DNA of 64,000 nucleotides from an uncultured Prevotellaceae bacterium (GCA_947167995.1 CAMVKS010000003.1:1-64000), one strand, 5' to 3'; positions 46,348 to 55,816 are shown, counted from the first letter of the stretch. Notes: a model not told the origin generated them from the sequence alone. Numbers and translations are program-made.

Positions 46348-46905
46348 ATGAGAATAGCACAAGCTAAGCGTGAAGAGAATATAGCAGAATACCTTCTGTA
46401 CATGTGGCAGGTGGAAGATATCATTCGTGCTTTTGACTTAGACATCGAGAAAATAAAAAAAAGCATTATCGACCGTTATGAAGTAAAAGAAGAATCCCGC
46501 AAAGAGCTAATTGACTGGTGGGAAGGACTTATAATGATGATGCAACACGAGGGCAAGAAAGAGAAAGGTCATCTTCAAATTAATAAAAATGTGCTGATTC
46601 GTCTTAACGACTTGCACAACCAATTGATGAAGAGTACAAGATATCCAGAATATGGTGCCGAGTTTTATAAAACTTTGCCTTTTATTGTGGAACTGCGAGC
46701 CAAAACGCCTGAGCAGGAGCAAGTGGGTGAACTTGAGACTTGTTTCAATGCGCTTTATGGCACTCTCATGCTTAGGCTCCAAGGCAAAGAGATTGGGAAG
46801 GATACGCAAACTGCCATAAATCAAATTTCTCATTTTATTGGGCTGCTTGCGGCTTATTTCAAGAAAGACGAAGAGAAACCCCTATTTGATGAGAATTCAA
46901 ACTAA
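46348..46905 (+). CDS. DUF4924 family protein
   Basis: A 185-residue, mostly helical, soluble protein starting with RIAQAKREENIAEYLLYMWQ pattern, which matches the Bacteroidetes family DUF4924. There is no signal peptide, membrane segment or catalytic motif. Its position between a Crp-like regulator and rfbD-prfC recurs in Bacteroidales genomes as far as I recall. No function is known. Confidence 0.85.
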   Translation: MRIAQAKREENIAEYLLYMWQVEDIIRAFDLDIEKIKKSIIDRYEVKEESRKELIDWWEGLIMMMQHEGKKEKGHLQINKNVLIRLNDLHNQLMKSTRYPEYGAEFYKTLPFIVELRAKTPEQEQVGELETCFNALYGTLMLRLQGKEIGKDTQTAINQISHFIGLLAAYFKKDEEKPLFDENSN

Positions 46906-46916
46906 TCAGAACAATC

Positions 46917-47789
46917 ATGCAGATCAAAAAAACTATACTTATAACTGGAGCGAACGGACAGTTGGGACGCGAAATGAGAATCGTGCTTGAAGGCGACATC
47001 TTTGTAAATGCCATCTATACCGACGTCGAAGAGCTCGATATCACTAATGCAAAAGCGATTGAGGATTGCTTGACGAGCAATAAAGTCGACTATATTGTCA
47101 ACTGTGCTGCCTACACTGCCGTTGATGCTGCCGAAAGCAATGTTGACATGTGCACTAAGCTCAACGTCGAGGCTCCCACACTGTTGGCTCAGGCCGCTCA
47201 TAAACATGGCGCAAAATTCATTCATGTATCTACCGACTATGTTTTTGACGGAACAAGCTGTCGCCCCTATCGTGAAGACGACCCAGTGTGCCCAGTATCG
47301 GTTTATGGAGCCACTAAACTTGATGGTGAGAGGCATATAATGGATGTCGCCCCCGATAGCATCATTGTGCGAACTGCTTGGCTTTATTCACCTTATGGAA
47401 AGAATTTTGTCAAAACAATGCTTGAGCTTGGCCGCAGTCGTGATAGTCTTCGCGTAGTGTGTGATCAGATTGGCACTCCAACCTATGCACTTGATCTTGC
47501 CAGTGCCATAAAATCTTTTATAGACTGTGAGCAGTGGAACCCAGGAATCTATCACTTCAGCAATGAAGGTGCTATATCATGGTATGATTTCACAATCGCT
47601 ATTCATCGCTTGGCTGGTATCACAACCTGCCATGTGCTTCCTTGCATGACCGAAGACTACCCTACAGCCGCCAAACGTCCACATTACAGCGTGCTTGACA
47701 AGAACAAGATAAAATCGACACTTGGCTTTGAAATCCCTTATTGGGAAGATAGTCTTGAACAATGCATTTATATGATAGACAATCCATAA
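46917..47789 (+). CDS. rfbD: dTDP-4-dehydrorhamnose reductase
   Basis: Last step of dTDP-L-rhamnose synthesis for surface polysaccharides. The 290-residue short-chain dehydrogenase has the NAD(P)-binding ITGANGQLGRE (about 9-19), VNCAAYTAVDAAE, VSTDYVFDG and catalytic VYGATKLDGE motifs, all typical of RfbD/RmlD. The other rml genes are not in the window. It lies 11 bp after DUF4924 and 50 bp before prfC. Confidence 0.94.
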   Translation: MQIKKTILITGANGQLGREMRIVLEGDIFVNAIYTDVEELDITNAKAIEDCLTSNKVDYIVNCAAYTAVDAAESNVDMCTKLNVEAPTLLAQAAHKHGAKFIHVSTDYVFDGTSCRPYREDDPVCPVSVYGATKLDGERHIMDVAPDSIIVRTAWLYSPYGKNFVKTMLELGRSRDSLRVVCDQIGTPTYALDLASAIKSFIDCEQWNPGIYHFSNEGAISWYDFTIAIHRLAGITTCHVLPCMTEDYPTAAKRPHYSVLDKNKIKSTLGFEIPYWEDSLEQCIYMIDNP

Positions 47790-47839
47790 TAATGAACTTA
47801 TTTGACAAATTAGAAACTAAATAATAACAACTATATATC

Positions 47840-49420
47840 GTGGCTTTTAACGACGAAATAACCAAGCGACGTACGTTCGCAATTATCTCGCACCCCGATG
47901 CGGGAAAGACCACTTTGACCGAGAAATTGTTGCTCTTTGGTGGAGCTATTCATGTGGCAGGTGCCGTGAAGTCCAACAAAATCAGGAAAACAGCAACCAG
48001 CGACTGGATGGACATTGAGAAACAACGTGGTATCTCGGTTGCTACATCGGTAATGGGGTTCAACTATGAGGACTATAAAATCAATATCCTCGACACACCT
48101 GGACACCAGGACTTTGCCGAGGACACTTATCGCACTTTGACTGCTGTCGACAGTGTTATTATAGTTGTCGATGTGGCTAAAGGTGTTGAGACCCAGACGC
48201 GTAAACTCATGGAGGTGTGCCGCATGCGCAGCACTCCGGTTATAATCTTTGTCAACAAGTTGGACCGCGAGGGTCGCGACCCATTCGACATCCTTGACGA
48301 ACTGGAACAAGAGCTGAAAATCTCGGTGCGTCCACTCACCTGGCCCATCAACATGGGCGCAAGATTCAAAGGGGTTTACAATATTTACGAGCAGAGCCTT
48401 GACCTATTCAAGCCCGACAAGCAGCATGTTACCGAGCGTGTGGAGATTGACGACATCAACTCGCCCGAGATTGACCGACAGGTGGGTGCCGACGATGCGT
48501 TGAAGCTGCGCGATGACATAGAGCTCGTTGACGGAGTTTATCCCGAATTCAATCCCGACGATTATCTCGAAGCTAATGTGGCGCCCGTATTCTTTGGTTC
48601 GGCACTTAACACTTTCGGTGTGAAAGAATTGCTTGACTGCTTCATCAAGATTGCTCCGTCGCCCAAGTCGGTCCAAGCCATTGAACGTGTGGTTGATCCC
48701 GGCGAGGAGAAGTTCACCGGCTTTGTGTTCAAGATACAGGCCAACATGGATCCCAATCATCGCAGCTGCATCGCATTTGTGAAGATTTGTTCTGGAGTAT
48801 TTCATCGCAACAGCACTTATCTGCATGTGCGCAGTGGCAAGACCTATCGATTCAGTGCTCCTACAGCTTTCATGGCTCAACGCAAGGACGTGGTCGACGA
48901 GGCCTATCCCGGCGACGTAATAGGCCTTCCCGACAGTGGAAGCATATTCAAGATTGGAGACACATTGACCGAGGGCGAAAACCTGCACTTCAAGGGTCTG
49001 CCAAGCTTCTCTCCCGAGATGTTCAAGTATATCGAGAACAGTGACCCCATGAAAACCAAGCAGCTTAACAAGGGTATTACCCAGCTCATGGACGAGGGTG
49101 TGGCTCAGCTATTTGTAAACCAGTTCAACAACCGCAAGATTATTGGTACCGTGGGGCAGCTGCAGTTTGAGGTTATCCAGTACCGCCTGCTGCACGAGTA
49201 TAACGCCCAGTGCCGCTGGGAACCAATAAGCCTTTATAAGGCTTGCTGGATAGAGAGTGATGACGAAGAAGCCCTCGAAGCCTTCAAGCACCGCAAGCAT
49301 CAGTTCATGGCGCTCGATACCGAGGGACGCGACGTTTTCCTTGCCGACTCGGGTTATGTGCTTCAAATGGCACAGCAGGATTTCCCTAAAATCAAGTTCC
49401 ATTTCACAAGCGAATTTTAA
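47840..49420 (+). CDS. prfC: Peptide chain release factor 3
   Basis: GTPase that recycles RF1 and RF2 after termination. The 526-residue protein has the G1 motif SHPDAGKTT (17-25), the switch region [29 protein letters not shown], and RF3-specific C-terminal domains. Translation starts at GTG 47840. It follows rfbD after 50 bp. Confidence 0.96.
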   Translation: MAFNDEITKRRTFAIISHPDAGKTTLTEKLLLFGGAIHVAGAVKSNKIRKTATSDWMDIEKQRGISVATSVMGFNYEDYKINILDTPGHQDFAEDTYRTLTAVDSVIIVVDVAKGVETQTRKLMEVCRMRSTPVIIFVNKLDREGRDPFDILDELEQELKISVRPLTWPINMGARFKGVYNIYEQSLDLFKPDKQHVTERVEIDDINSPEIDRQVGADDALKLRDDIELVDGVYPEFNPDDYLEANVAPVFFGSALNTFGVKELLDCFIKIAPSPKSVQAIERVVDPGEEKFTGFVFKIQANMDPNHRSCIAFVKICSGVFHRNSTYLHVRSGKTYRFSAPTAFMAQRKDVVDEAYPGDVIGLPDSGSIFKIGDTLTEGENLHFKGLPSFSPEMFKYIENSDPMKTKQLNKGITQLMDEGVAQLFVNQFNNRKIIGTVGQLQFEVIQYRLLHEYNAQCRWEPISLYKACWIESDDEEALEAFKHRKHQFMALDTEGRDVFLADSGYVLQMAQQDFPKIKFHFTSEF

Positions 49421-49428
49421 GCATTATT

Positions 49429-49460
49429 TTTGAAATATCATCGAGTTATTAGTACCTTTG
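49429..49460 (+). promoter_or_regulatory. Promoter of the AmgK-RapZ/MurU pair
   Basis: TTTG (49429-49432), a 20-bp spacer and TACCTTTG (49453-49460) lie about 38 bp before the ATG at 49499. They lie in the 78-bp gap after prfC and give the pair its own promoter. Confidence 0.7.
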
Positions 49461-49498
49461 TCACCTCAAAACAAGACAAAGAATAAAGAAAACAAGAT

Positions 49499-50971
49499 AT
49501 GAACCCTCACGAGAGCTTAATTGAGTTATATAAGCAATACGTTGGCAGTGAGCCTACCGAAATAAAGTTAATGGACAAAGCCGGTTCAAACCGCAGCTAC
49601 TACCGCCTCTCGGGCGAGAAATCGGTTGTTGGAGTCATTGGCGAGTCGAGAGAGGAAAATGACGCTTTCATCTATATTGCCAGTCATTTCAAAAAGCAAG
49701 GTCTGTCGGTGCCCACAGTCTATGGCGTGAGCCAGGACCACATGGTATATATTCAAGAAGACCTTGGCGGCAAGCCTGAAAACATCTTGTGGAATAGAAT
49801 TCGTCGCAGCAGCATCACTCATGCTTTCACCAACGAGGAAAAAGAACTTCTTCGCCGAACGATGAGAGACTTGTGTGACATTCAGTTTCGCGGGACTAAA
49901 GACTTTGACTATAGCAAGTGCTATCCAGCCGAGTGCTTCGACGAGCGTTCCATCAAGTGGGACCTGAACTATTTCAAGTATTGTTTCTTGAAAGCTACAG
50001 GTATAGTATTCAATGAAAACAAGCTCGAGAACGACTTCGAGCTTCTTACAAGTGATTTGCTGTCGGTCCCGAGCGACACATTCATGTATCGTGACTTCCA
50101 GTCGCGCAATGTGATGCTCGTTGGCGATACCGAACACCCCAACAATTGTCAGCTGGCTTATATTGACTTCCAGGGAGGACGTCGTGGCCCCTACTACTAC
50201 GACGTGGCTTCGTTTGTGTGGCAGTCTCGTGCCAAGTATCCCGAAGATTTGAAAAAAGATCTCGTCCAAGTTTATCTTGAACAGCTCAAAACTTATAAGC
50301 CCGACCTTGATGAGAAAGAATTTTATGACAATCTGCGTCTTTTCGTTCTCTTCCGCACCCTCCAGGTGCTGGGTGCCTACGGCTTCAGAGGATACTTTGA
50401 GAAGAAGCCCGACTTCATGAAGAACAGCATTGTGCCTGCCATTGCCAACCTGCGGCGTCTGGTCGCCAAGAGCTCATTTGAAAACTATCCTTATTTGAGT
50501 GAAGTAATCAATGAATTGGTGAACATGAAAGACTTCACCAGCGAAGACAAGACACTCACCGTCAGAGTGATGAGCTTTGCCTACAAGAAGGGCATTCCAC
50601 ATGACCCATCGGGCAACGGTGGCGGCTATGTGTTTGACTGCCGTGCCCTGAACAACCCAGGCAAGTATGACAAGTACAAAGCGTTCACCGGCCTTGACGA
50701 CAATGTAATCAAGTTCCTCCAGAAAGAAAGTACTATCGACCAATGGCTCGTACACGTTTATGCTATGGTTGACGAATCGGTTGAACGCTACAAGAAACGC
50801 AATTTCACCGATTTGATGGTTTGCTTCGGCTGTACAGGCGGACAGCACCGTTCGGTCTATGCCGCACAGCATCTGGCAGAGCACATCTATAAAAAATTCA
50901 ATGTGCGTGTCGAGCTCTCGCACCGTGAGCAGAGTGGTCACGACCGCACCTTCAATCCTGTGCAAGAATGA
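49499..50971 (+). CDS. AmgK-like amino-sugar kinase fused to a RapZ C-terminal domain
   Basis: A 490-residue fusion. Residues about 1-330 form an aminoglycoside-phosphotransferase-type kinase with YRDFQSRNVM (197-206; Asp199 and Asn204 catalytic, Tyr in place of the usual His) and a metal-binding IDFQ (222-225). The closest functional model is AmgK, which phosphorylates MurNAc and GlcNAc at C1 during cell-wall recycling. Residues about 354-478 match the C-terminal half of RapZ, with VRVMSFAYKKGIP, VFDCRALNNP, TGLD and the CFGCTGGQHRS loop (442-452). In E. coli this domain binds glucosamine-6-phosphate. The P-loop N-terminal half of RapZ is missing and the kinase takes its place. The stop overlaps the start of the MurU-like gene by 4 bp. 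The AmgK assignment is strengthened by that neighbour but remains inferred. Confidence 0.83.
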   Translation: MNPHESLIELYKQYVGSEPTEIKLMDKAGSNRSYYRLSGEKSVVGVIGESREENDAFIYIASHFKKQGLSVPTVYGVSQDHMVYIQEDLGGKPENILWNRIRRSSITHAFTNEEKELLRRTMRDLCDIQFRGTKDFDYSKCYPAECFDERSIKWDLNYFKYCFLKATGIVFNENKLENDFELLTSDLLSVPSDTFMYRDFQSRNVMLVGDTEHPNNCQLAYIDFQGGRRGPYYYDVASFVWQSRAKYPEDLKKDLVQVYLEQLKTYKPDLDEKEFYDNLRLFVLFRTLQVLGAYGFRGYFEKKPDFMKNSIVPAIANLRRLVAKSSFENYPYLSEVINELVNMKDFTSEDKTLTVRVMSFAYKKGIPHDPSGNGGGYVFDCRALNNPGKYDKYKAFTGLDDNVIKFLQKESTIDQWLVHVYAMVDESVERYKKRNFTDLMVCFGCTGGQHRSVYAAQHLAEHIYKKFNVRVELSHREQSGHDRTFNPVQE

Positions 50972-51708
50972 AAGCAATGATATTTGCAGCCGGGCTCGGA
51001 ACCCGGCTGCGTCCTTTAACTAACGATCGCCCAAAGGCACTGGTAGAGATTGGCGGCAAAACAATGCTTGAACGAGTAATTACAAAACTCTCTACTACAG
51101 GTTTTGACGACATTACTATCAACATCCACCACTTTGGAGAGAAAATCATCGATTTTCTAAGGAAAAATGACAATTTTGGTCTCAACATTCACATCAGCGA
51201 CGAACGCGACTTGCTGCTCGACACTGGCGGAGGGATTCTGAAGGCACGCCATCTTCTCGATGGAGATGAACCTTTTCTCGTGCACAATGCCGACATTCTT
51301 ACCGATATCGACCTGAATGCTATGTATCAGAGCCATTTAGAGAGCAAGGCCATGGCGACAGTGCTGGTTAAAGACCGCAAGACAAGTCGCTATTTCGTCT
51401 TCGATAACGACCACCGCCTGCAAGGGTGGATAAACCGTTCTACCGGTGAGACACGCCCCGATGGTTTTGTGCATCGTGAAGGGATGCACGAACTCGCCTT
51501 TGGAGGCATTCATATCATCTCGCCAAGCATTTTCAACGAACTGGAGAAGTACTCGAAAGGGCAACCTAAATTCTCCATCACACCGTTCTACGTTGACGAG
51601 TGCCACAACCACCTTATTAAAGGATATGTGCAAAGCACACCCTACAATTGGCTCGACGTAGGCAAGCCCGAGACACTGAAAGAAGCCGAGATATTATTAA
51701 GCAAATAA
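50968..51708 (+). CDS. murU: MurU-like sugar-1-phosphate nucleotidyltransferase
   Basis: A 246-residue nucleotidyltransferase with the signature FAAGLGTRLRPLT (6-18) and the following RPKALVEIGGK (21-31, with the catalytic Lys23). It has HNADILTDID as the metal-binding Asp region. MurU makes UDP-MurNAc from MurNAc-1-phosphate and so completes a recycling shortcut that bypasses the fosfomycin target MurA. The ATG overlaps the stop of the kinase gene (ATGA), so translation is probably coupled. It could instead act on another sugar phosphate; the symbol rests on the coupled AmgK-like partner. Confidence 0.78.
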   Translation: MKAMIFAAGLGTRLRPLTNDRPKALVEIGGKTMLERVITKLSTTGFDDITINIHHFGEKIIDFLRKNDNFGLNIHISDERDLLLDTGGGILKARHLLDGDEPFLVHNADILTDIDLNAMYQSHLESKAMATVLVKDRKTSRYFVFDNDHRLQGWINRSTGETRPDGFVHREGMHELAFGGIHIISPSIFNELEKYSKGQPKFSITPFYVDECHNHLIKGYVQSTPYNWLDVGKPETLKEAEILLSK

Positions 51709-51754
51709 TATAATAAACCCATTGACAACATTATCAACGGGCTTACTATTATTA
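51700..51754. terminator. Imperfect bidirectional hairpin between murU and the DUF4836 gene
   Basis: An interrupted inverted repeat (AATAATA.. CCC.TTGA against TCAA.GGG..TATTATT) fills the gap between the convergent genes. Mismatches make it weaker than the other terminators. Confidence 0.45.
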
Positions 51755-51775
51755 GATCAATAAACACTTAATACT

Positions 51776-53284
51776 TCATGCATCAAAGTCGTCATCAATA
51801 ATGTTGCTGTTGGGGTCTTTCCAACACAAGAGTTTGAGAACTGAGATAACAATATTGCATTTCTCATCTTCCGAGAAATAGAATCCTTCGCCATTGGCTT
51901 TGTCGGTCTGTCCCCAATTGAAAAATCCTTCTACATTGTTTCCTATCGAGAGCATCTTGAACACAACTATTGAGCATTTATCTAAATTCTGTGGCAACAC
52001 TGGCAGTTCGATGGCACTGTATTGAGTCTCAAAATCCACACAACGCAGGTAGAAGGCATTGTCGGTCTCACCCATGGCAATACCTTGGTTTTTATATTCA
52101 TAAAAAATTTCATCATCGCGTTCAAGTGGACTTTGGCCTCTGTTCTCGGCCAATTCTACTATTTGGTCGGTTATCTGTTGGGGCTGTGATGACTGCAATG
52201 CCACAACAACGTTGTCACCTACTTGTCCTTCGTCAGCACCAAATACCAAAGCACCATCAACGTTTTTGATTATCTCTTCACTTTTCAAGCCTTTACTGAG
52301 CGGATTGGCTTCAAGTGACTGATATATTTTTTTCATCTGAGGCAAGTGGGAAAGTTCAGAGCCTTTGATCTTCAATCCCACATAATTAGCAAGTTCTCCA
52401 GGAATCAAGTCTAATGTGGATGAAGCGTTACTTGTTTTAGATGCTATTACCTTGTCATAAATCTTGCTATACTGCCCCTTGTCATCAAAAATCAAGTGTG
52501 TCTTTATTTTAGCCAACTCGCCGTCTTTATTTTCAATGTCGAAAATGACCGATGCAGTAACTGCCTTAACATCGGTTTCGGCAATAAAGTTGAAGATAGG
52601 ACGGCTCAACAAGAATGAGTTCAATGTTGAATCTCCGTTCAGCAAGGAATCTATTCCCCGAGCATTTAAATAAATGTTCACATCACTGCCTTTGGTATCA
52701 ACCACTTGTGCAACAACTTTTTTAGAAAGCAGGCTTGGTTTCTTGCCCCTAAAGATGTCAGCAGCAGCCTTTGCAGCCTCTTCGGGTTTTACATCCTTGC
52801 TGCAATGAGCGATTAACAGCACATTGTTATCGATGGCATAAGCATAGTCGAGATGTGTCGCAATATTCACATCGGCCAATGGTTTCATCTTGCCCGATGC
52901 TATTTTAGCAACAAAGGCCGAAGCCTTTTTCTCGTCGGTGAGAGGCAAGAGAGCCACCGTCTTTAAGATTCCTGACGAGAAGAACAGATAACATGTGTCG
53001 TCCAAGTTCACACCCGAGTTGGGCAGATTACTAATGACATCGGCGATAATTGATGGGTCACCGTCTTCAATGACCTTATTGAGCGCATCAGGGATTTTTA
53101 TGACACCTGTGCTGTCGACCATTTTGCTTTTTTTGATCAAAGATGGTACATCAACACTAATGACGCCAACGGCATCTTCGGGAATCATTTCTCTTATTCC
53201 TTTTTTTTCGGGAGTTGTTGGAGCACAAGAAACTATCAAACCAACCGTAAATAATAGCGACAGAAAACACTTAATTTTATTCAT
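51776..53284 (-). CDS. DUF4836 family lipoprotein
   Basis: A 502-residue protein with a lipoprotein signal: a hydrophobic run ending LIVSC with Cys20 as the lipid-modified residue. The body matches the Bacteroidetes family DUF4836, with the early segment IPEDAVGVISVDVPSL and later strands repeating a two-lobed layout. It is probably anchored in the outer membrane facing the periplasm or the surface. No function is known. The C-terminal end is acidic (DDDFDA). It is a single gene between convergent murU and the divergent small acidic protein. Confidence 0.85.
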   Translation of the reverse strand: MNKIKCFLSLLFTVGLIVSCAPTTPEKKGIREMIPEDAVGVISVDVPSLIKKSKMVDSTGVIKIPDALNKVIEDGDPSIIADVISNLPNSGVNLDDTCYLFFSSGILKTVALLPLTDEKKASAFVAKIASGKMKPLADVNIATHLDYAYAIDNNVLLIAHCSKDVKPEEAAKAAADIFRGKKPSLLSKKVVAQVVDTKGSDVNIYLNARGIDSLLNGDSTLNSFLLSRPIFNFIAETDVKAVTASVIFDIENKDGELAKIKTHLIFDDKGQYSKIYDKVIASKTSNASSTLDLIPGELANYVGLKIKGSELSHLPQMKKIYQSLEANPLSKGLKSEEIIKNVDGALVFGADEGQVGDNVVVALQSSQPQQITDQIVELAENRGQSPLERDDEIFYEYKNQGIAMGETDNAFYLRCVDFETQYSAIELPVLPQNLDKCSIVVFKMLSIGNNVEGFFNWGQTDKANGEGFYFSEDEKCNIVISVLKLLCWKDPNSNIIDDDFDA

Positions 53285-53393
53285 TATTAATTATTATTTA
53301 GTATTTACGTGCAAATGTAGCACATTATTTAATTATAACAAGAAAAATAATCTATAATTTTTATAGTTGTTGATAAGTTTTTTTATAAAACCA

Positions 53394-53423
53394 TTGTCGA
53401 AAAAAATATAATTACTATTTTTG
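53394..53423 (+). promoter_or_regulatory. Promoter of the small acidic protein gene
   Basis: TTG (53394-53396), a 19-bp spacer and TATTTTTG (53416-53423) lie 38 bp before the ATG at 53462. Confidence 0.72.
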
Positions 53424-53461
53424 AAATCTAAAACTATTATCTTACATCTTAAAATAATGTT

Positions 53462-53686
53462 ATGAACGATATTTCCGAAATATTAAGAACTCTTATTGAC
53501 CAGCTGGCACGTACAAGCGAGGTAGAACAAGAGTTTGTTAACATGATGAACAACGATCCTCAGCTCAGTGAAGACTACAAGTTGTGGTGTGACGAAATGG
53601 GCTATGATATGAAAACTGGATACCAAGATTTCATTGATGAACAACTTCAAGATAGAGATGAATTTTGGGATGAAATGTCGGAATAA
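53462..53686 (+). CDS. Small acidic protein of unknown function
   Basis: A 74-residue protein with 21 Asp/Glu against 5 Lys/Arg, no signal peptide and no membrane segment. The sequence looks helical (MNDISEILRTLIDQLA start) with a Trp/Tyr-containing acidic C-terminal half and a single Cys43. I do not recognise a family. It has a good Bacteroidetes promoter 38 bp upstream, which supports it being a real gene. It lies between the divergent DUF4836 gene and aguA, separated from aguA by a structured 208-bp gap. Confidence 0.7.
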   Translation: MNDISEILRTLIDQLARTSEVEQEFVNMMNNDPQLSEDYKLWCDEMGYDMKTGYQDFIDEQLQDRDEFWDEMSE

Positions 53687-53720
53687 AAAACTCAAGTCCC
53701 TAATGTAAGTTTCCTTTTCT

Positions 53721-53851
53721 AAGACAATTAATGACAAGATATTTTGCGATATATACAGTTTCCATTAAAGACAATTATAAATGTGTGCCAGAGGCGTGCG
53801 GCAATTGTCTGTAATAAAAAAATGTACTTAATATTGCCCTTAATTGTCTTG
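53721..53851 (+). repeat. Nested inverted repeats in front of aguA
   Basis: Four copies of one short motif alternate in orientation: AAGACAATTA at 53721-53730 and 53768-53777, and its complement at 53803-53810 (AATTGTCT) and 53840-53850 (TTAATTGTCTT). The outer pair can form 11 bp, the inner pair 8 bp, and the crossed pairs 8-10 bp, so alternative hairpins exclude each other. The inner loop contains a further stem around GCC-AGA-GGC (53787-53795). The arrangement could be a switch-like RNA leader or an operator array for aguAB. Confidence 0.5.
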
Positions 53852-53894
53852 TTTGAAGAGATGTGATCATTTTATTTAAAACTTGAGTTAAAAA

Positions 53895-54944
53895 ATGTCA
53901 TTTATCTACAAGTTCTCCACCCCTATGATGCCAGCCGAATGGGAACCCCAGGACGCTATATTGGTGGCATGGCCACATCGCGGCACCGACTGGAATTATA
54001 TGCTTGATGAAGCACAGGCGTGCTTCAAGAACGTTGTCGCGGCCGTTGCCCGAGAAATGAGGGTTGTCGTTGTCGCTCCACATCCTGACGAGGTGATGGC
54101 CCTGCTCGGCGACATCGACAACATAGACAATATCATCTGTCAAGCAATTGATACCAACGACACTTGGGCGCGCGACTTTGGCCCTATCTCTGTTCTCGAC
54201 AATGACAAAAAGTTGATGCTTGACTTCAAATTCGACGCATGGGGCATGAAATTTGCAGCATGTCATGACAATCTCATTTGCCGCAAAATCGCAAAGAACG
54301 GGATTTTCGACGCACAATATGTTAATTGCCAGGATATAGTTCTTGAAGGAGGCTCTATAGAAAGCGATGGCAAAGGAACCATACTCACCACATCTCAATG
54401 CCTGCTCTCACCCAACCGCAACGGTGCTCTCGAAAAAGAAGATATAGAAAATGTGCTCAAACAAAGACTTGGCGCACGAAAAGTGCTGTGGTTGAACCAT
54501 GGCGAACTCAAAGGTGATGATACCGATGCCCATATCGACACATTGGCCCGCTTTGCCCCTGGCAATACGATTCTCTATGTGAAAAGCAACAACGAAAACG
54601 ACGAGCAATATGAGTCGTTGTGGTCGATGGAACAGCAGCTCAAGAGCTTTACCAATGCTCTTGGAGAAAAATTCAACTTAGTACCACTCCCCTGCCCCGA
54701 GGCTATCTTTGATGAAGATGGTAACCGGTTGCCAGCAACCTATGCAAATTTTCTTATCACAAACAATCAAGTGCTGGTTCCGGTTTATGGCCAGCAAGAG
54801 AATGACGACCTTGCACTGGGCACAATAAGCAAAGTATTTTCTACGCGACGAGTTGTCGGCATCGACTGTAACGCACTCATCAAACAACATGGTTCATTAC
54901 ACTGCATCACAATGCAGATTCCCAATAAATTCTTGAAACAATGA
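53895..54944 (+). CDS. aguA: Agmatine deiminase
   Basis: Converts agmatine to N-carbamoylputrescine and ammonia, the first half of the agmatine route to putrescine. The 349-residue protein of the guanidino-group-modifying family has MPAEWEPQDAILVAWPH at the start, NDTWARDFGP for substrate binding, HIDTLARF with the catalytic His region, and the nucleophile Cys337 in GSLHC near the C-terminus. Its stop overlaps the aguB start by 4 bp. The upstream gap has nested inverted repeats that may regulate it. Confidence 0.96.
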   Translation: MSFIYKFSTPMMPAEWEPQDAILVAWPHRGTDWNYMLDEAQACFKNVVAAVAREMRVVVVAPHPDEVMALLGDIDNIDNIICQAIDTNDTWARDFGPISVLDNDKKLMLDFKFDAWGMKFAACHDNLICRKIAKNGIFDAQYVNCQDIVLEGGSIESDGKGTILTTSQCLLSPNRNGALEKEDIENVLKQRLGARKVLWLNHGELKGDDTDAHIDTLARFAPGNTILYVKSNNENDEQYESLWSMEQQLKSFTNALGEKFNLVPLPCPEAIFDEDGNRLPATYANFLITNNQVLVPVYGQQENDDLALGTISKVFSTRRVVGIDCNALIKQHGSLHCITMQIPNKFLKQ

Positions 54945-55816
54945 AAATAGGAATAATTCAACAACACAACAGCATCGAAGTCAACCTCAACCAAGAAAGG
55001 CTGCTGAAAAAAATCAACAAGCTTGCCAGTGATGGAGCCGAGCTCATTGTTCTGCAAGAACTTCACAATTCGCTCTACTTCTGTCAAGAGGAGAATGTGG
55101 AAAACTTTGAACTTGCCACTCCAATTCCTGGCGATGTAACCCAAATCTACGCTCAAGCTGCAAAAGAAAACAATGTAGTTCTTGTCACATCACTTTTTGA
55201 GCGTCGTGCTGCAGGATTGTATCACAACACAGCTGTCGTCTTTGAGAAAGATGGCTCCATAGCAGGGAAGTACCGCAAAATGCACATTCCAGATGACCCG
55301 GCCTATTATGAGAAGTTTTATTTCACACCTGGAGACATTGGATTTGAGCCAATAAACACCAGTGTGGGCAATCTTGGCGTTCTTGTGTGTTGGGATCAGT
55401 GGTATCCTGAGGCAGCTCGTCTCATGGCCTTGCGTGGCGCCGAGATTCTAATATACCCCACAGCTATAGGATTTGAAAGCAGTGATAATGATAGCGAGAA
55501 AAACAGGCAACTTAATGCATGGATGACTGTGCAGTTGGGGCATGCTGTGGCAAATGGCATTCCTGTTGTCACGGTAAATCGTGTGGGGCATGAGCCTGAC
55601 CCCAGTGGATTGACTGGCGGAATTCAGTTCTGGGGAAGCAGCTTCATTGCTGGTCAACAAGGTGAAATTCTGCATTGCGCATCAAGCATCGATGAAGAAG
55701 AGGCCGTTGTCGATGTCAATCTTGAGCGAACCGAGCGAGTGCGGCGTTGGTGGCCATTCCTGCGTGATCGTCGCATCGATTACTACAAAGGGCTTGACAA
55801 GAGATTTATTGACTAA
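54941..55816 (+). CDS. aguB: N-carbamoylputrescine amidase
   Basis: Hydrolyses N-carbamoylputrescine to putrescine, CO2 and ammonia, completing the pathway begun by aguA. The 291-residue nitrilase-fold enzyme has the catalytic triad Glu40 (VLQELHNS), Lys113 (YRKMHIP) and Cys150 (LVCWDQWYPE). The DQWYPEAARLMALRGAEIL stretch is characteristic of this family. It is translationally coupled to aguA (ATGA overlap). A perfect 16-bp hairpin lies 126 bp downstream. Confidence 0.96.
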   Translation: MKIGIIQQHNSIEVNLNQERLLKKINKLASDGAELIVLQELHNSLYFCQEENVENFELATPIPGDVTQIYAQAAKENNVVLVTSLFERRAAGLYHNTAVVFEKDGSIAGKYRKMHIPDDPAYYEKFYFTPGDIGFEPINTSVGNLGVLVCWDQWYPEAARLMALRGAEILIYPTAIGFESSDNDSEKNRQLNAWMTVQLGHAVANGIPVVTVNRVGHEPDPSGLTGGIQFWGSSFIAGQQGEILHCASSIDEEEAVVDVNLERTERVRRWWPFLRDRRIDYYKGLDKRFID

